Part shown: positions 34,101 to 49,100 of the stretch, piece after piece
Layout of the letters: every line of letters begins with the position of its first letter
How positions within the stretch are numbered: position 1 is the stretch's first letter
Assembly (NCBI RefSeq): GCF_021869535.1
Contig: NW_026262712.1
Location: 113,767,640 to 113,831,639, forward strand
Direction: 5' to 3'
Source of the DNA: Mytilus californianus
Lineage: Eukaryota > Mollusca > Bivalvia > Mytilida > Mytilidae
DNA length: 64,000 bases
Notes under the pieces: generated by a model
What the model was told of the DNA's origin: nothing
Databases searched by the model: none
Seen by the model: the letters and a program-made list of their open reading frames with translations, nothing else
Program-made: the position numbers and the translations under genes

Positions 34101-37100
34101 AGGCTCCTGACTTGGGACAGGCGCAAAAATGTGGCGGGGTTAAACATGTTTTGTGAGATCTCAAACCTCCCCTTATACCTCTAGTCAATGTAGAAAAAAG
34201 TAACACATAGCAATATGCAGAGTAAAACTCAGTTTAAAAGAATTCTGAGTCCAATGTCAGAAAAGTTAACATTGTTTGTGGGGAATATGGTTGCTATACC
34301 TTTTTTCAGAGTGATGAAGTTGTTAAATTTGTGCTGTACATGATGAAAGAATTAAATGTTCCTGATAGTCCATTGTTTTACAAACTGAAAGAAAAGAAGT
34401 TTGGAAGTTTTTCATGGGAAGAACTAATTACAAAGGTAAGTATGATATCAGGAAGACCATTTGCAGTAAAGATTTCAAAATGTGTACTAAGTATCTTATT
34501 TATAGAATTTATATTCAATTTGTTAAGATGTTGTTTGGATATTTTCTTCTCTAATTTTTGTGCTATTTTCACATTTCTTGATTGGTGTCAGAAAGATATT
34601 TCTCCTCACTAGTGAAAAATCTGTTCTCAGCAATTGATTGGTCGAAGTTCAATTGTGACATTAAATTTTTTTGGTTTCTTTTGGATTTCACTATTGTGAC
34701 GTCATGAAAAAAGGCAACCATACCTGATGACGTCATATAAAATGAAACACAACTTTCTTAAAATCTTTGAAAAGGAAGGATAAAAATCATTAGAGAAACA
34801 GTTTCTACCACTATAACTCGTGTATTACGATATTTCTCCGCTCTCAACAGTTAAATTTTAACTATTTAAAAAGCTTAGCAAGCCTCACACTTTAAATATT
34901 AAAATTTAACTGTCTTGAGTGGAGTAATATCGTAACACACTTGTTGCAGTTGTGGAATCTTTATCTCTCTGCAATGAGCTTCACTTATAAATCTATTCAA
35001 AAACACTGTCCATAAGGGGAAATAACTCATTAATTTGCACTTTTAGTTTATTGTAATTTGAAGAAAATATATGTTATATAAGTCAAGACCAACAGAACTT
35101 CTCATAACCCTCATCATTAATGCCTAAAATTGTAATGATTTTTTTATTAACTCAGCAAATATTTGATAAAAAAATTAAATTAATTCCAGGATTTTTCATC
35201 AAGAAAAATGTAAACAGCGAAACATGTATCAGGGAATATTATTTGGTTAAGATGTAAATTGCAATTATTGTGCAAATTAAGGGACTCGGGGTGACTATCA
35301 ATGATTCAGAGCACTTTCAGTATAGCTCATTTTATCTGCTGGAAAAGTGCTAATCTTCTCTAAAGACCTGTAGTATATGCAATTGTCAGCAATGGTGCTG
35401 TATTAATGTTCTTGAATAGAATAATGTACTGTATATTGAATGATATAATTACTATTATAATTCTTAAAGGGACAGAACTCAGATAAAATTCCATTGTGGA
35501 CTCTAAAACCATCTGCAATTTTGAAGATGATGATTTCACACCCAGATACTTCTAAATCTATGTTATATAGATACAATGGATAAGCGTGGATTCTTGAAAA
35601 TGAAACCATTCGCCCTCCGGGCTCATGGTTTATTTTTCATGAATCTACGCTTATCCATTGTATCTATAACTTAAACTATTGTGTTAATTTCTTTCAAAAT
35701 TAAAGCCTTTTCTTAATTAGAAGGTATTGTAAGTGAGTTTAAATAACCATGTTATCGTGTCCAACGATGCATTGATAAATCTCAGATCACAATTAATTGG
35801 TTAACAAAATACAAATATAACACTTCTACCTTTAAAGATCTTTATATTACCAGGCATATGAATATTATCTGTTTATACAAAATAAGACATATTGGAAATT
35901 ATTTCTAATAAAATTGAAAATGGAAATGGGGAACGTGTCAAAGAAACAACAACCCGACCAAAAAGCATATATAAAGTATATATAATAAGTATGTTATCGA
36001 AACTTTTCTAACACTCTAGGCACATCACGATTTTCTCGCATAGGAATTTGCGAACAAACCTTTGTAAAATTATGTAGTAAAACAGATGAAATCATACTAT
36101 ATTTATAAAACAAAAATTGACAAATAGAATGTAATCATTTTTGTTTCAAACATGTGAAATAGCCGATAATAATATATAAAAAAACGGTAAAACTCGCTAT
36201 TATTACAAAAATATCCGCTATAACTTGCAAAATTAGAAAAAACAAGGATAGCTTAAGAATTGGAACAACAGAGAGAATACAGGGATTCGAACCTAAACCG
36301 ACAAATCCCGATCTTTAACGCATTGATTTTAACCATGCTAACCTCGCGGCTACCAACTCATACTATACGACTGCCTATTGTGTCTATATAAAGGTACAAG
36401 CCCTGTGTGTCCTATGAACCGATGTATATCAGATGTTCATTTAAATATATAAAATAAACATCTATAGTGTAACCCATTGGTAGCCGAGAGGTTTCGTCAG
36501 TGTGTTGATGTCAGTCACACATAACAGATTTCAAGGAAGGGTTCGATTCCCAGTGAAGGCATATAAAAATTACAAAAATTAAAGGTAAGTTTTTAAATTA
36601 ATTCCATTAGTGAACAGAAATCAGTAAATTAGCCAATTCAAACTTAATGAAATTAGGCACACAAAGGAAACAATTGAATATAATTTGGTGAGTCAATTTC
36701 AGCGGCAGATTAAGGAAGCGTTGATTCTAGAAAAAGAATCCACGGTAAATGAATAGGCTGACGTCACTACAATGGTTTAACATAAGGTAATTGATATGTG
36801 TACAATAAGTTCATACAGATAAGTTAATACTTCAAAAGCAATTCATTTGAAACAGCAATTTTGATTAAGTAATATCATTTATATTTTGAGTTGGAAAAAT
36901 CATGGTTCAATTGTCTGAAAATATTTTAAGACATACAATTTTCATCTACTAGTATTAGTATATGTATTGTTACGCTATTGAGTTACCACCATTAATTTGG
37001 GATATGACTAACAGTTTTACAGTCCGATCAAATTGATGGCTGCCTTGACACATTTACAAGAGTACTGTTATTCCAATATTCTGATGCATTACTAAAACAA

Positions 37101-40100
37101 AGGAAACATAGTAACATAGAAAAAAAGAATTAATTACCAAGATTTTTCATGGCATGACCACATTTTCAATATATCGATCATCATACAAATGTAAATTTCC
37201 ATAAATAAGCTACTTTAGTACAATTAATCTTGATGTACAGTTCTAAATATGCATATCAAATGTACATCTGTAGTTTAAAGCTGTATATAAACTGTTTATC
37301 TGTTAAACTGTATATAAACTGTACATTTTTAAAGCTGTATATAAACTGTAACTCTGTAAAAATGTACATCAACTGCACATTTTAAATCTGTGTATAAGCT
37401 TATCATATAGATTCTACCACTGCATCTTGTGTTATACTATATCTATCCGCATTTTATATACAGTTTTACAGATGTGCAGTTTATATACAGTTTTACAGAT
37501 GTACAGTTTATATACAGTTTACAGATGTACAGTTTATATACGATTTTACAGATGTACAGTTTATATACAGCTTTACAGATGTACAGTTTATATACAGCTG
37601 TACAGTTGATATACAGCTTTACAGATGTACAGTTTATATACAGCTATACAGATGTGCATTTGATATGCATCTTTAGAACTGTACATCAAGATTACTTGTA
37701 CTAAAGTAGCTGTGAACAACTGCTGTTTTGTTATTCCTATGTTAATGAATTACAGAAAGCCACTTGCTAATTGTGAAGTTATAGGACATCCTGCTCAAGC
37801 AGAAAAGTGGAAAACTGATATCAACTTCAATAATGATAGAGTGGATGATTTACCTGTTGTTCACATTCCTATTAATCTTTTTTTGGATGACACTGCAACA
37901 CACAAGAGCAGACAGTGGATGGCACTGCACTGTATTCAAATGCAAATAGCAGGTATAATATTTCCAAAAAAATTCTGTACCTCAAGTGTAAAATTTTAAA
38001 TGCAAGTTATTATGTCTACCTAAATTTTTCCATTCTAATTTTTGCAAATTATATAAAAATAAATGTGGATAGTGTCCACATGTGGACACAGATGATGCCC
38101 CCGCTGGCATATCATATAGTTATAAAGGGACATAACTGAAGAAAGGTAAAAGTGACTCTACCCGAATTCGAACTTGATCTGAATTTTGTGGTAATAAGCA
38201 TTGTGTGTAAGTCTCATAACATTTGGTTGAGGCTAACTTAGTTGAGAACAGAAACTAAAAATTCAGCAGTTTTTCTATTTGTAAACACGCATAACTCTAG
38301 AACGGTTGTGTATAAGTATTTTAACATTTGGTTGAGACAAACTAACAAATTCAGCAATTTTTATGTTCATAAAGGGACATAACTCAAGAATGGTAAAAGG
38401 GTCGCCACCAAATTTCGTTATTAATCTGTATTATGTAGTAATATGCATTGTGTATAAATTTCATAACATTTGGTTGAGGCAAACTAAAGTTAGAAAAAAA
38501 TTTGTACTTGATCATTGTTTTGTGGTAATGAATATTGTGTATAGGTTTCATAATGTTTGGTTGGGGCAAACTTAAGTTACTGAATGGAAACTAAAAATTT
38601 TGCAATCTTTCGATTTATAAAGGGGCATATATAACTCAAAAATGGTTAAAGTGACACTACCCAAATTCAACTTGATCTGTATTTTATCAGTGGAAGTCAA
38701 AATTAAACATTGCATTGTATAAAGCATTGATTGTAGTTGATTCAACTATAATCATGGACAAAGGAAGATTACTCCAATTTTAAAAATTACTTTGATATTT
38801 AGAAGAAAATACAAATTTTGCAATTTTTCCATTTATAAAGGGGCATAACTCTAGAACGGTTAAAGTGACACCACCAAAATTCAAAATTGATCTGTTTTTT
38901 GTGGTAATAAGCATTGTGTATAAGTTTCATAACATTTGGTTGAGGCAAACTAAAGTTAGAGAACGGAAACGAAAAATTCAGCATTCCATTTGTAAAGGGG
39001 CATAACTCTAGAACGGTAAAATTGACACCACCAAAATTCAAACATTTGGTTGAGGCAAATTCAAGTTAGAGAACAGAAACCAATTTTGGGACGTACGGAC
39101 AGACGGACAAGGGTAAAAAACTTAATGCCCCCACTGCTACGGCAGGGCATAATTATCTCCCCCCCCCCCCCCCAAAAAAAAAAAAATATAAAAATTCCTG
39201 GTCCTATGTGATACTGGTACCTTTTTTTGTACATAATAGACACATGTCCATATGAAGCCATTTTAACAATACGTTTTTAAGAATAATCGTTACTAAAAAT
39301 GTCAAAGTCCTAAACATATATATGATATTATTAATTCATATATTTTCACGGATTTGATTTTGATTTGTTCTGAGATAACCACATGTTAAACTATATTTCC
39401 ACAGGTAAATAGAAATTAGCCGATAGCGAAAGTGTATTGCATTAAAAATTAACTGTAACATGTAACTGTAGCAGGATTAAGTGTTTTTCATGAGTTATAA
39501 ATGATATATTTCCAGGGTTACCAACCAAGGAAAGACAAAAAGAAGGTGCCCTTCAATTTCTAGGTGCATCTGAAAAAGTAGAAATAATGGATGTTGCACA
39601 AGTAATACTAAATGATATAAAAGATCTTCAAAGGTGATTAATTATTAATTTTATAATAAATCAAAGTGTACATTTGGTCTATGGGAGAGTTGTCTCATTG
39701 GCAATCATACCACATCTTCTTTTTTATATTTGATGTTAATTTTTCCTTGATTATATGACAGAAATATTATAGGAAAAATTGTTTTTTTTAAAAGTCCGAA
39801 TTAAAATTGATAATGGAAATGGGGAATGTGTCAAAGAGACAACAACCCAACAAAAGAGCAGAAAACAGCTGAATCAAGTCCCAAATCCATTATTGCAGAC
39901 TTCAATATGTTGTCTTATTGTTGCAACCCTTTAGGAGCAGCAGCTTATAAAAAGGAAAGACTTTTGTGATATGTTTGGGAGTGACTTGGTCTAGTTTATA
40001 CTCCAATAAATTCATTTAAAAAGGCCTTCAATCCTTATAATTCTTAAAAAAAATCGTAAAGGTTCCGCGGAATCCAGTGTCTCGCCTACTTTTTCTGTTA

Positions 40101-43100
40101 ATCGCAGGCTCAACAGAAATGAGGAAGTAAATCAATAAAAATATTCCTCTTGATACTATCTTTTGATTGTAAGAAGCTTCTGTCCAAGTTTGGTAAAAAT
40201 CCAGGATAGTTTATGAATATAATAAATGTTTAAAAACTTTAACTGCAGACTGAATGTAATGTTAACTGGAAGAAAACAAAATTTCCTACTAGATACTAGC
40301 ATTTGATCATAAACAAGCTTCTGTCCAAGTTTGGTACAAATCCAAAAAAGTATAAGAAAGTTATTAAAATTTTAAAAACTTTAACCACAGAGTGAATATG
40401 TTGTTTCCTGGCAGAAAATCTAAGTCCATTTAAAGTAAAATACGGAAAAATGGATTTATTTTTTTACAAAATTTCCTTCTAGATATGGAAATAAGGAATT
40501 CTTTTTTCCACACTGACGTAACCTCTATCACATGTTAATTATAAAACTTCTGTACATAATTCTATGATTTGTCCAAATTTTGAAAAAGATTTACTTTTTT
40601 TGAATTGTTACAGCAAACAATTTGCCAATTTGTTTTCCCTGTGCAAAGTGAACTCAGCATGACCTATCTTGTAAAAATCTGGTGATCGCAATACACATTG
40701 ATCTGTCATTGAAATTAACTATTACCTTATTGTACCTGTTATGCATGTGCTCAATATCCATGCTTCTTTGTTGATTGCTTACTATAAGGTGACCATCGGT
40801 AAACTACAGCTTCAAACTCAACAATGAATTAGCTGCCATATTTTCTCATCTTAACAGACAGAGAGAAGAATAAAAAAATAAACAATTATACGATATGGAT
40901 GCATAAAAAATGATAAAATCGTGCACAGAAAACTAAGTTTATGATATATACATGTTCCAGGTGGCACTTATGGGTTGATATTTCAAGCTATTTTCAACTG
41001 CATTACCACCAAAAAATCCCCCAGATCCAAATGGATCACAATCAAAGTAACTTGTACTTGAACTATGCAAACTTGTGTTCAGCAAGTGCTAAGTCATTTC
41101 TATTTCCTGACTTCTAAGTGGAGATAACTCTTAAGTATTTAGTGGAAATAAAGGATTAATTTTCATTTAAGCTTTTGTTTGTTAGTTGGCATCAGAAGGA
41201 AAATATTCATTAGATGAAATGAACAATTTTAAAACATTGACATATATATAAAAATAGCCTCAATCAACGTTGTTTTTTAAGGTGAATTGTTAAAAGTTTT
41301 ACTCTTTGGTTAAGATTTGTTAATATAAACAAGTTTTCTTCATAATTATTTTTGTAGTAATACTTGAAATTTCTAGCTTTCTCTTGCATTTTTAGCTGCA
41401 ATAAATTCTGATGACGATTTCAATATAACATATGAAAAAAGTGATTATTTTTTGAAACTCGAAATTTCATGATTTGAATGCTTCAATAAACTCATCCTTT
41501 TACTTTTAGTGATGGAGTCGAAGGTTATGATGCCAATGAGATGAAAAAATGCTTCATTAAGTCAAGTCTCAACTCTGTTATTGCAGACTTCAATATGTTG
41601 TCTTATTGTTGCAACCATTTAGGAGCAGCAGCTAATAAATACTGCCCAAGATGCAATGTAAGTAGCTATGATCACCATGACTATTTTTTGTACACAACTG
41701 CACCTTTGAATACAAGTAATGAATTGAATGTATTTATTTTGTAACAGCAACAGCAGTAACAGTATAAATATTTTATAAAATGTGAATTTACAGAAAAATA
41801 GCTTCTCTAAGTAGGTGATGAGTTTAATTACATATTTAATTTTAATTTTTTTTGTGCTGAAAGACATTACATAAATAACACATAGCTGAGAGGGTGATAG
41901 AGCAGATTGTTACCCCGAGAAAACCTTGTCAACCGCGGTGAAGGGGTACCAGTCAGCTCTATCACCCTCTCAGCTATGTTATTTAATTTTTTATACTGAA
42001 TGTCCTACCATTATTGTTTCTTACAGATGAATTTTATTTAAAAGTATTTTCTATGACGTCACATACATAACAACGTTACGAGTATTAGAAAAATTAACAG
42101 AAGTGAAGCAAGATGTTTTATTTTTTTATTTTGACAGTCAAATGATAAAATTGTTTTTAATTACTTGATGCTAATTCAATTCATTGTCCTTTAAAGTATA
42201 GAATTTTGATTGGTCTGGACGAGAGGGTGACATTCAATAAAGTCCTCTCCCACTCAACTATGGGATATAGTAAATTGTTTCCCTCATAGAAACCTATATA
42301 GGAATCTGGCATTTTTACATGAACAGTAACATTATAAGTCTGTCTGAGCTAATGAATAGTCATGATAAATATACACTATTCTTATAACATTTCAAAAAGT
42401 CTGTATTTGAATAACTCTGAAATATTGATCTTTATAGAAGTGTTTTGAAACCATTAAATTATGAGATACGCCTTATTTTTCCTATCGTTAAAGTTCTGAA
42501 ATATTTTACAGGTTGATTCTGAACATTTCATGTCTTTAGGAACTTCAAGAACACCAGACGAAACCAAGAGAACAGTCGAAAGAATTAATTTGAGATCCTG
42601 TGAGAGAGACAAGAAAGCGTTAAGAAAACAGAAAGGAGTGAAAGAGCACGAAAATGTTTTTTGGGATTTAATAGATCCTCATAGGTTTGTTTAATTATGA
42701 TACATAAAAATAAATTTAGATACAGTATGGGGTTAGTATGATTAATGCATATTTTATTGTGAGGTTATGAGGCTTTATGTACACTTTAAAACTTCACTCA
42801 AAGGGGATTTTGAGGTTAGAAATTTAAATATTATGACTAAACTTAAATACTGGAAGTAAAGTAAAGCAATTAATCAAGTAAGGTTCTATTGACCAGAACA
42901 ATGTCATGGAGGGGGATGCGGATGGTTGGTGTTAAAAGAAATATTTGTTAATTTTACATAAGAATGGTTATAACTGTACTGTTTAAGCTTGACCTACATA
43001 AAACTTAGGTTAACTCAGTGTATGAGTCAATAAAACACGTTTTAAGGAAGCTATACAATACAGATATCTCCTAGTTATGGTATATTTTTTTGGACCATTT

Positions 43101-46100
43101 AAGTAGAAATTTGCAATGATCTTATAAAAAATATGAAGGGCCTAGAATTTGTCGTCTATGTATTGACATAAAATATTGCCTTGGTTATAAATATCCAATG
43201 TATTTAAATATCCAATGTATTCAAATATCCGATGTATTCAAGTGTTTTTACATTCCTGAATTTAAACCTTTATGGATGTTCAACTGCTTGATAATGTTAA
43301 AGCCTGAAAACTGCTTTGGACAACCCAAATGTATAGAAAGAGATTAAAGACAAAGTAATTGAAATTAATTTTACTACCTATCATAATGATTGTCCTGTAT
43401 TATTTATTTTATCTTTCTATTTAACAGAGACATACCTGTAGGATTACTTCATCTGATACCTCTTGGCCTTGCAAAGCACCTGGTGAAGTTAATTCTACAG
43501 GATTTAGACAGTATACAAAAACTGAAACTGCAATTGCATTTGCTGTCGATGGTACCAGGAAGCAAATTCCAAAATTTCTTCCATTATATTGATAGCAAAC
43601 AAGGAAAGCACTTTAAAGAATATGTAAGTTATTTTTTATTTTAATGACAAATGTCATTTAAGCAGTAAACATATACCTAAAACTGGTAGAAAATGATGTG
43701 GTACATAATAAGCATTGCATTTTTATATATTACTGGGCTGGAAAATAAAAGCTTTAATAATAATAATAATAATAAAAATAATAATAATTCTTTATTTAAA
43801 GAGGGCTACACAGTTAGTTATGAAACTAATCTTCCCTGAGGCCCTCATGAAATAAATTGAAATATAACAAACAATTACAAAATATCAAACAAACGCACAT
43901 AAATGAAAATAAAAGCTCCGCTGGGTACAGTTTGATACGACCGCAGAGGTCAAACCCTGAACAGTTTGGGCAAGTATGGACACAACATTCCAGCTTGATA
44001 CAGCACTGAATTTGGATTGTGATTAAATATTTGACACAGCATAGGTTTCTGACACAGAATGAATGTGGTCTAAGAACTTAAAAAAATTTATTTACCTATT
44101 CAAACCATATCATTATTATTTGCTTTTATATATAAATCAGAAATAACCAATTTAAAATGGAAAATTCTAAAGGAAAAAAAAGGAAAAAAAGGAAAAAAAA
44201 ATCCACCCCCCCCCCCCCCAAATTTTTTTAAACCTCAATCCCAGCCTTCCATTTGTGGTATGGTACCTTGCAGTACAATTTCAGAGAGATCCATACACTT
44301 GAACACAAGTTATTGTCTGGAAACTAGAAAAATGCTTGTTTTTTGGATCCTTTTTGGCCTCAAATTCCTAAACGTTTAGGGCAATTACCTCCAAACTCAA
44401 ACCCAGCTTTACCTTTGTGTTTTTTGCCCTTTTTTTGCCACCTAACTTCTTAAATTTTGAGGCTATTACCCCCAAAGTCAATCCCAGCATTCTCTTTGTG
44501 ATATCGAACCTTGTGGTACAATGTCAGAGAGATCCATACACTAACACACAAGTTATGTCTGGAAGATACAAAAATGTTTATTTTTTGGCCCCTCTTTGGC
44601 CCCTCTTTGGTCCCTCATTTCTTAACTGTTAGTACCATAACCCTGAAAATCAATCCCAACCTTCCTTTTGTGGTATTGAACCTTATGGTAAAATTTCATA
44701 GAGATCCATTCACTTAAACTAAAGTTAGAGTGCGAAAACCAATGTGTCTTCAGACGATGACGATGACGATTAAACCGACGACGACGATGCCAACGTCATA
44801 CCAATATACTGCCGTAAAATTTTTTGCGGTCATATAAAAATCAAATGAAAAAATTGTTATGAAATATACAATTTTAAAAACAGATAAAAATTAGAAATTC
44901 ATATAGTATTGGCAATATTCAAATTACCTCAACAATATCTTAAGTTCTATTTTTCTATACCTTGTCAAATTGATGGTTTATTGAGAATAAAGATATATAT
45001 ATGTAAACCTCAGATCTGTGTACAGCCTCAAATATGTGTCTGTTTCTCAAATCTGTGCCCCATCGTGACGTCAATCGCTAATCTATGTCCGCTAAAAAAG
45101 ATACGGCCTCAAATCTGTGTCATATTTTCACATTTGTTTTCAATCTTGACGTCATTCGCAAATCTATGCCTGTTAAAAAAATATACGGCCTCAAATCTGT
45201 GTCCTTTTCTTAAATCTTTTTCCAGTTTGTTTCGCCATGCTCAAATTTATGCCCGTCTAATAAGTACGGCCTTATAGAATTTTTGTTTTATTAAGTCATT
45301 TCACATAATTCAATGTTAAGTTGGGATGTGTTCTCCATGTGTGTGCTTAAAAATTTTACATGCCTGTGTAATTATTGTATGATAATTATTTACATTTTAT
45401 TGTAAAACTACAACATTTTCAAATTGTTTGCTTTTCTTGATCCCGTGTTTAATTGTTCTGTAGTAATTATCGTTACTTCCCTTTACTCGTTACGTCTTGA
45501 TAACAAATACGAAATATAAGTTAATAAACAACCTAAGACAAAATGACATCTGTATAAAAGCAACTAAAGATACATGTACGGCCTTCAACAATGAATTAAA
45601 CCTATTCTGTATCGTAAGCTTTAAACATATACACCTATTTACAAACGTTTTGTTCAATGTTTCAATATATAGATACCACATAAAAAATGTGTATGATATA
45701 ATTTATTGTGTTTAACAACGACATTTTGTGCCACTATCTTATTAAACAATTTTTTTGTTTTGGGGAACTATTCAAGTTTCGAATCTATGTATTTTTTTAA
45801 AATCCATTGTGTACCTTGACATCAACATTCACATAGATGTGTGTACCCTGTTGTTGTAGTTGTAATAAAATTCTGACAATTTTGAAGGCCAGTCAGTCTT
45901 TTTCCACTGACATCTCTTTTCTAAAATATTCTAACTGTCACTGTAACTGTCTTACGTCTCTAAATTTCGATAAAGGACATAAATTTGAGACAAAAATGGC
46001 CATAAATTTGAGTTAATAAAGGACATAGATTGGAGACAATACAGGGCATAGATTTGAGACAATAAAAGACATAGATTTGAGACAATAAAGGACATAAATT

Positions 46101-49100
46101 TGGAACGTCTATGACGCAATATTAAAAAGGACATAGATTTGCAGAAAAGACATAGATTTGAGGCTGGACATAGATTTGAGGCTTACATATATATATATAG
46201 TAAGTGTGTGGAAATTATTATGCATTTATTATGCTTCTTTATGTTCTAACAAGTAATTTTCTAAATCTTTTTTGAATGAGCTTGTAATTGAGGTTGATTT
46301 TTTCAGGAATATTGGTAAGTTATTCCAAAAATAGATCCTGAATATAATATTAGTGTAAAGATGAGGAAATGTGTTATGGTTGCTGAATGAAACAACTATC
46401 CAACAGAGTTAAAAAGAAGTAGAAGTTATATAGACCTCAGTACAGCCTTTAACAATGAGAAAACCTATATTGTATAATCAGCTATAAAGGTCCTGATATG
46501 AGAAAGTAAAACAATTCAAATTAGGAAACTGAGGGTGTAATTTATAATACAACTATTTACTTAAAACATGACAGACCAAAAACTAATTAATTATTGGCTC
46601 CTGACTTGGGAAAATCCAACATAAAAAAGCATAGTTTTGTTTATATTATATAGGTCAACAACAAAAAAATTACTACCATAACTGTAAAATTAAGCAATGA
46701 TAAATTTCATGCTAATTAATTTTTGTTTTTCAGTTACAGCTTGCACCTCTCAACATGAGTTATGCAGGAGTAGCTGGAAAATATATACGCATGGTGTCCT
46801 ACCTTGCAAAGGTATGAAGGAAAATTATTGAAAAATAACATTAACATGTTTACTGTTTGGCACTGTTATAAACAAAGGATTTAGAAATCGGTATTTGCTC
46901 TATCCTTTTTGGCTAATAATATGGATATTTTGAGTAAGGGTTTTATTTCAATTCTTGATTAACAATTTTTTATCTATTTTACCTATAAAATATTAAGAAT
47001 TATCGCTATTTTACGAAATTTACCTTTGATCTTACTGACTGATGATTTTCTTACTCAGCACAGTAGAGTGATATGAAAATTATCTCTAGAAACTAAGGGC
47101 ACACATGCCTGTCAATGACATTAACATAGTTGTCATAGGTAACATATTGATAAGCAGATTATCATTGGTCATCTCAACTCGATTTACACATAAATTTAAT
47201 GACCATCAATGTAGGGTAGTGTAACAGGAGGGTCCGATGGCTATGCGACACCGTCCCCTCGTGTCTATTGAACGCCGGACAAAGGTTTGTTCCACTGGGA
47301 CTGAGCTCTGGCAAATGAGACCAAATACAGATGTTCACATACTTTATTAAATATTCTACATAAATTTACATATAAACGATGAAGCCAAAATATTAATTTA
47401 GTTAAGTAAAGATAACAGTCTAAATGTGTGGAGCAAATACAGCTCCACTGGTCTAATTCAGACCCAATACAAAGATTTCTTTAATAAGTCTATACTTTTC
47501 ACAAGTCCATTGAAGAAGGTATAATTCCTCCATAAGAATGGCAAAATCTTCTCTTAAATATCCAGTAGAAGGAAACATGATTTAAGACTTGACTTGTATT
47601 GTAACGACTATCACCTGTCAGTAATTTGAGGTATTCAAGGCATTTGTATGAACTGTCTCAAAGAGTCTAAATTTAGGTCTTTTATGATCTTACACAAAGA
47701 TAACAATTCATATACATGATACTTAATAATGTTTTTTTTAGATTCAGAAAACCTTAAACCAGGCCAATTTTACAAGGACAGATATTCAAGATCTGAGAGA
47801 AGACATCAGAGCATATCATCAGCTTGTGCATCAACATGCACCTGAACTGAAGAAAAAGGCTAAAACACATCTTCTGTTGCATGTGGTAGGTTTCAGATAT
47901 GGAAAAGAAAGAAATCCTAATTGAAAAATATGTAATTTGTAAATAATAAGGATTTTCCAGGTCAGAAATAGATAACCTTAGCTGTATTTAGAAAATCCTT
48001 TCAGAATGTTTGGTACTCAATGCTTCATGCTTTTATTTTAAAAAAAATTCAAGTGTCCCTGACAAGTCTTTTGTAGACCAAACTGGCCTGTTATATATAT
48101 GACATATTTATTAATGAAAGGAGATATGGTATATAAATCAATGACACAGTCATCATGCAACACAAAAAAATAGAAAAGAAAACATATACATTTTATATTA
48201 TTTTTTTTTTATTGAAAAAAAAACATCTATTTCTAAGTGTAATCAGATATAAAAATTAGATATAAAAGTAACATCCAAGCCCTTCAAAAATTCTTAATAC
48301 AAAAAAGTTGATATATTTCAAAGTTGTACTTATATTGTTTATAAACTGTGACAGGCTAATATTATGTTTACATGTATAGCTATAAAATGTAGTTACAAGA
48401 GTACAACTTATTTTCCATAACTGAAATAGCCACTGAAAACTTTGAATTCCATGTTCAGTTTTCAAGTTTGGCCACATGCCCACCAGCCCAGGCTTGTATA
48501 ATTTTTATACGCCCGTCAAATTTTTGACGTAACGTATTATGTTATACAAATGTCCGGCGTCCGTCCGTCTGTCTGTCCGTCTGTCTGTCTGTCTGTCCGG
48601 CGTAAACATGTCGCACCGTAACTTGAGAATGACTTATCCAAATTTCATGAAACTTAACATAGTTGTTTCTTATGATGGTCAAACGATCTGTATACTTTTT
48701 GGTGAAAATAAGATTAAAACTTTTTGAGTTACGGGACTTAGTAACTAAAACAGGTGTGTGTTTTTTTTCACATGTCGCGCCGTATCTCAAAAACAATTTA
48801 TGATTATTGCTTAAAACTTTACACACTTCTTAGTTATAATAATCTTAAGATCTGTATACTTTTTGGTGATGATTCAAAATTTTATTTTTGAGTTATTGAG
48901 TATTTTGTAAGAAAAGGGGGAGGGGTTTTTCACATGTCGCGCCGTATCTCAAAAATGATTTATGATTATTGCTTAAAATTTTACACACTTCTTAGTTATA
49001 TTTATCTAAAGATCTGTATACTTTTTGGTTTTGATTCAAAATTTTATTTTTGAGATATTGATTTTTTTTTTTTTTAAAAAGGGGTGTTTTCACATGTCGC

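Noticed and set aside
36472..36562. Functional tRNA-Ser/Leu gene
   Set aside because: A and B boxes are good, but the acceptor and T stems do not pair properly.
37017..37130. Possible missing transposase exon after TTTTACAG (reads SDQIDGCLDTFTRV)
   Set aside because: The entry phase fits, but no donor gives the phase 2 exit needed by the exon at 37756, and it does not resemble the expected family segment.
37427..37710. Regularly spaced repeats resembling a CRISPR array
   Set aside because: Units are directly abutting diverged TATATACAG repeats inside a foldback element in a eukaryotic genome; there are no unique spacers.
44909..45277. 122-codon frame with repeated NLCP/QICV
   Set aside because: It is a translation of the CTCAAATCTGTGTCC motif array.
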